Positions 63,801-64,000 of a stretch of DNA of 64,000 bases are shown here, one piece after another; within the stretch, counting starts at the first letter, position 1; the number at the start of each line of letters is the position of its first letter. The stretch spans positions 9,995,901 to 10,059,900 of the forward strand of contig JAWZYU010000013.1 of the NCBI GenBank assembly GCA_038380435.1, in the 5' to 3' direction. The DNA comes from Ryuthela nishihirai. Its lineage: Eukaryota; Arthropoda; Arachnida; Araneae; Heptathelidae. A program made the position numbers and the translations under genes. The notes beneath the pieces were generated by a model. It saw only the letters and a list, made by a program, of their open reading frames with translations. It had not been told where the DNA came from and searched no databases.

Positions 63801-64000
63801 TTATGACGACAATTATCCAGTTAATTAGCTGACATTCAATTTCACAAATTGCGCTTTGGGATCCGCTTTTTAATTAATCCGCTATCATTAGAATTTTAAC
63901 GGGCTTAAAGTATCGGAAATATCTTGTGAACTGGTGAAAATGTCAATAGCTACTCTACGTTAGCTTTGAGACGCAATTCTGTCGTCTTAATAACCCACTT
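60897..64000. other. Unique DNA, no gene recognised; possible hAT end
   Basis: No protein gene seen. Near 61972-62000, ACTCGCGTGCCATAGATTC and GCCATCACTG, read in reverse as CAGTGATGGCGAATCTATGG, resemble terminal repeats of hAT elements (see findings). There is a 14-base G run at 62117-62130 and an 11-base C run at 63530-63540. The last 200 bases have TTAATTAG and TTTAATTAATCC, matching homeodomain-type TAAT sites. Confidence 0.4.

Overview
This window looks like intergenic or heterochromatic DNA of an invertebrate animal, most likely an arthropod. The base composition is AT-rich, and no intron-exon gene model, rRNA or canonical tRNA can be supported. Nearly all recognisable content is transposable elements of kinds common in arthropod genomes: RTE-like, CR1/L2-like and RNase H-bearing I/LOA-like non-LTR retrotransposons, Tc1/mariner relics, an LTR element and several tRNA-derived SINE families. 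The species cannot be named from sequence alone; a chelicerate is a guess. No host protein-coding gene is annotated, because the remaining open frames are short, lack recognisable motifs, or lie inside repeats.

Layout. 1-8 kb: unique AT-rich DNA, a broken Tc1/mariner element (about 2.5-3.4 kb) and an almost intact RTE-like LINE on the minus strand (3.9-6.8 kb). 8-17 kb: a young SINE, a purine-rich tract, a GC-rich array of degenerate ~100-bp units, a ~35-bp minisatellite and two copies of an unidentified dispersed repeat. 17-28 kb: an LTR with an RTE-like LINE inserted near its end, followed by a primer-binding-site-like sequence, more SINEs, and two further LINE fragments. 29-43.7 kb: the most unusual region. 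A CR1/L2-like LINE is split by a 5.2-kb block made of two head-to-tail copies of an RNase H-bearing LINE, one of which holds a SINE. The 3' part of the host LINE's ORF2 has expanded into about 38 tandem 185-bp units (36.0-43.3 kb) before the normal LINE 3' end resumes. 43.7-53.3 kb: a Tc1 relic with a SINE in it, an RTE-like LINE split by a solo LTR with a perfect 5-bp target duplication, another Tc1 end with a young SINE in it, and parts of Jockey/CR1-like LINEs. 53-64 kb: SINEs, including one inserted in another in opposite orientation, an inverted repeat around a 14-bp palindrome, a 5'-truncated RTE-like LINE with an open reverse-transcriptase frame, and unique DNA.

The elements can be ordered in time by nesting. 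The CR1-like LINE and Tc1 copies are oldest. The RNase H LINE, LTR and RTE-like LINE insertions are intermediate. The ~380-bp SINE family is youngest, with 11-12-bp target duplications still perfect. The strongest candidate for something undescribed is the 185-bp satellite that arose inside a LINE from its own reverse-transcriptase C-terminal coding sequence. It has higher-order organisation and a perfect 38-bp inverted duplication. A second candidate is the hairpin near the 3' end of the RNase H LINE, where paired arms differ in sequence and length between copies yet stay complementary.
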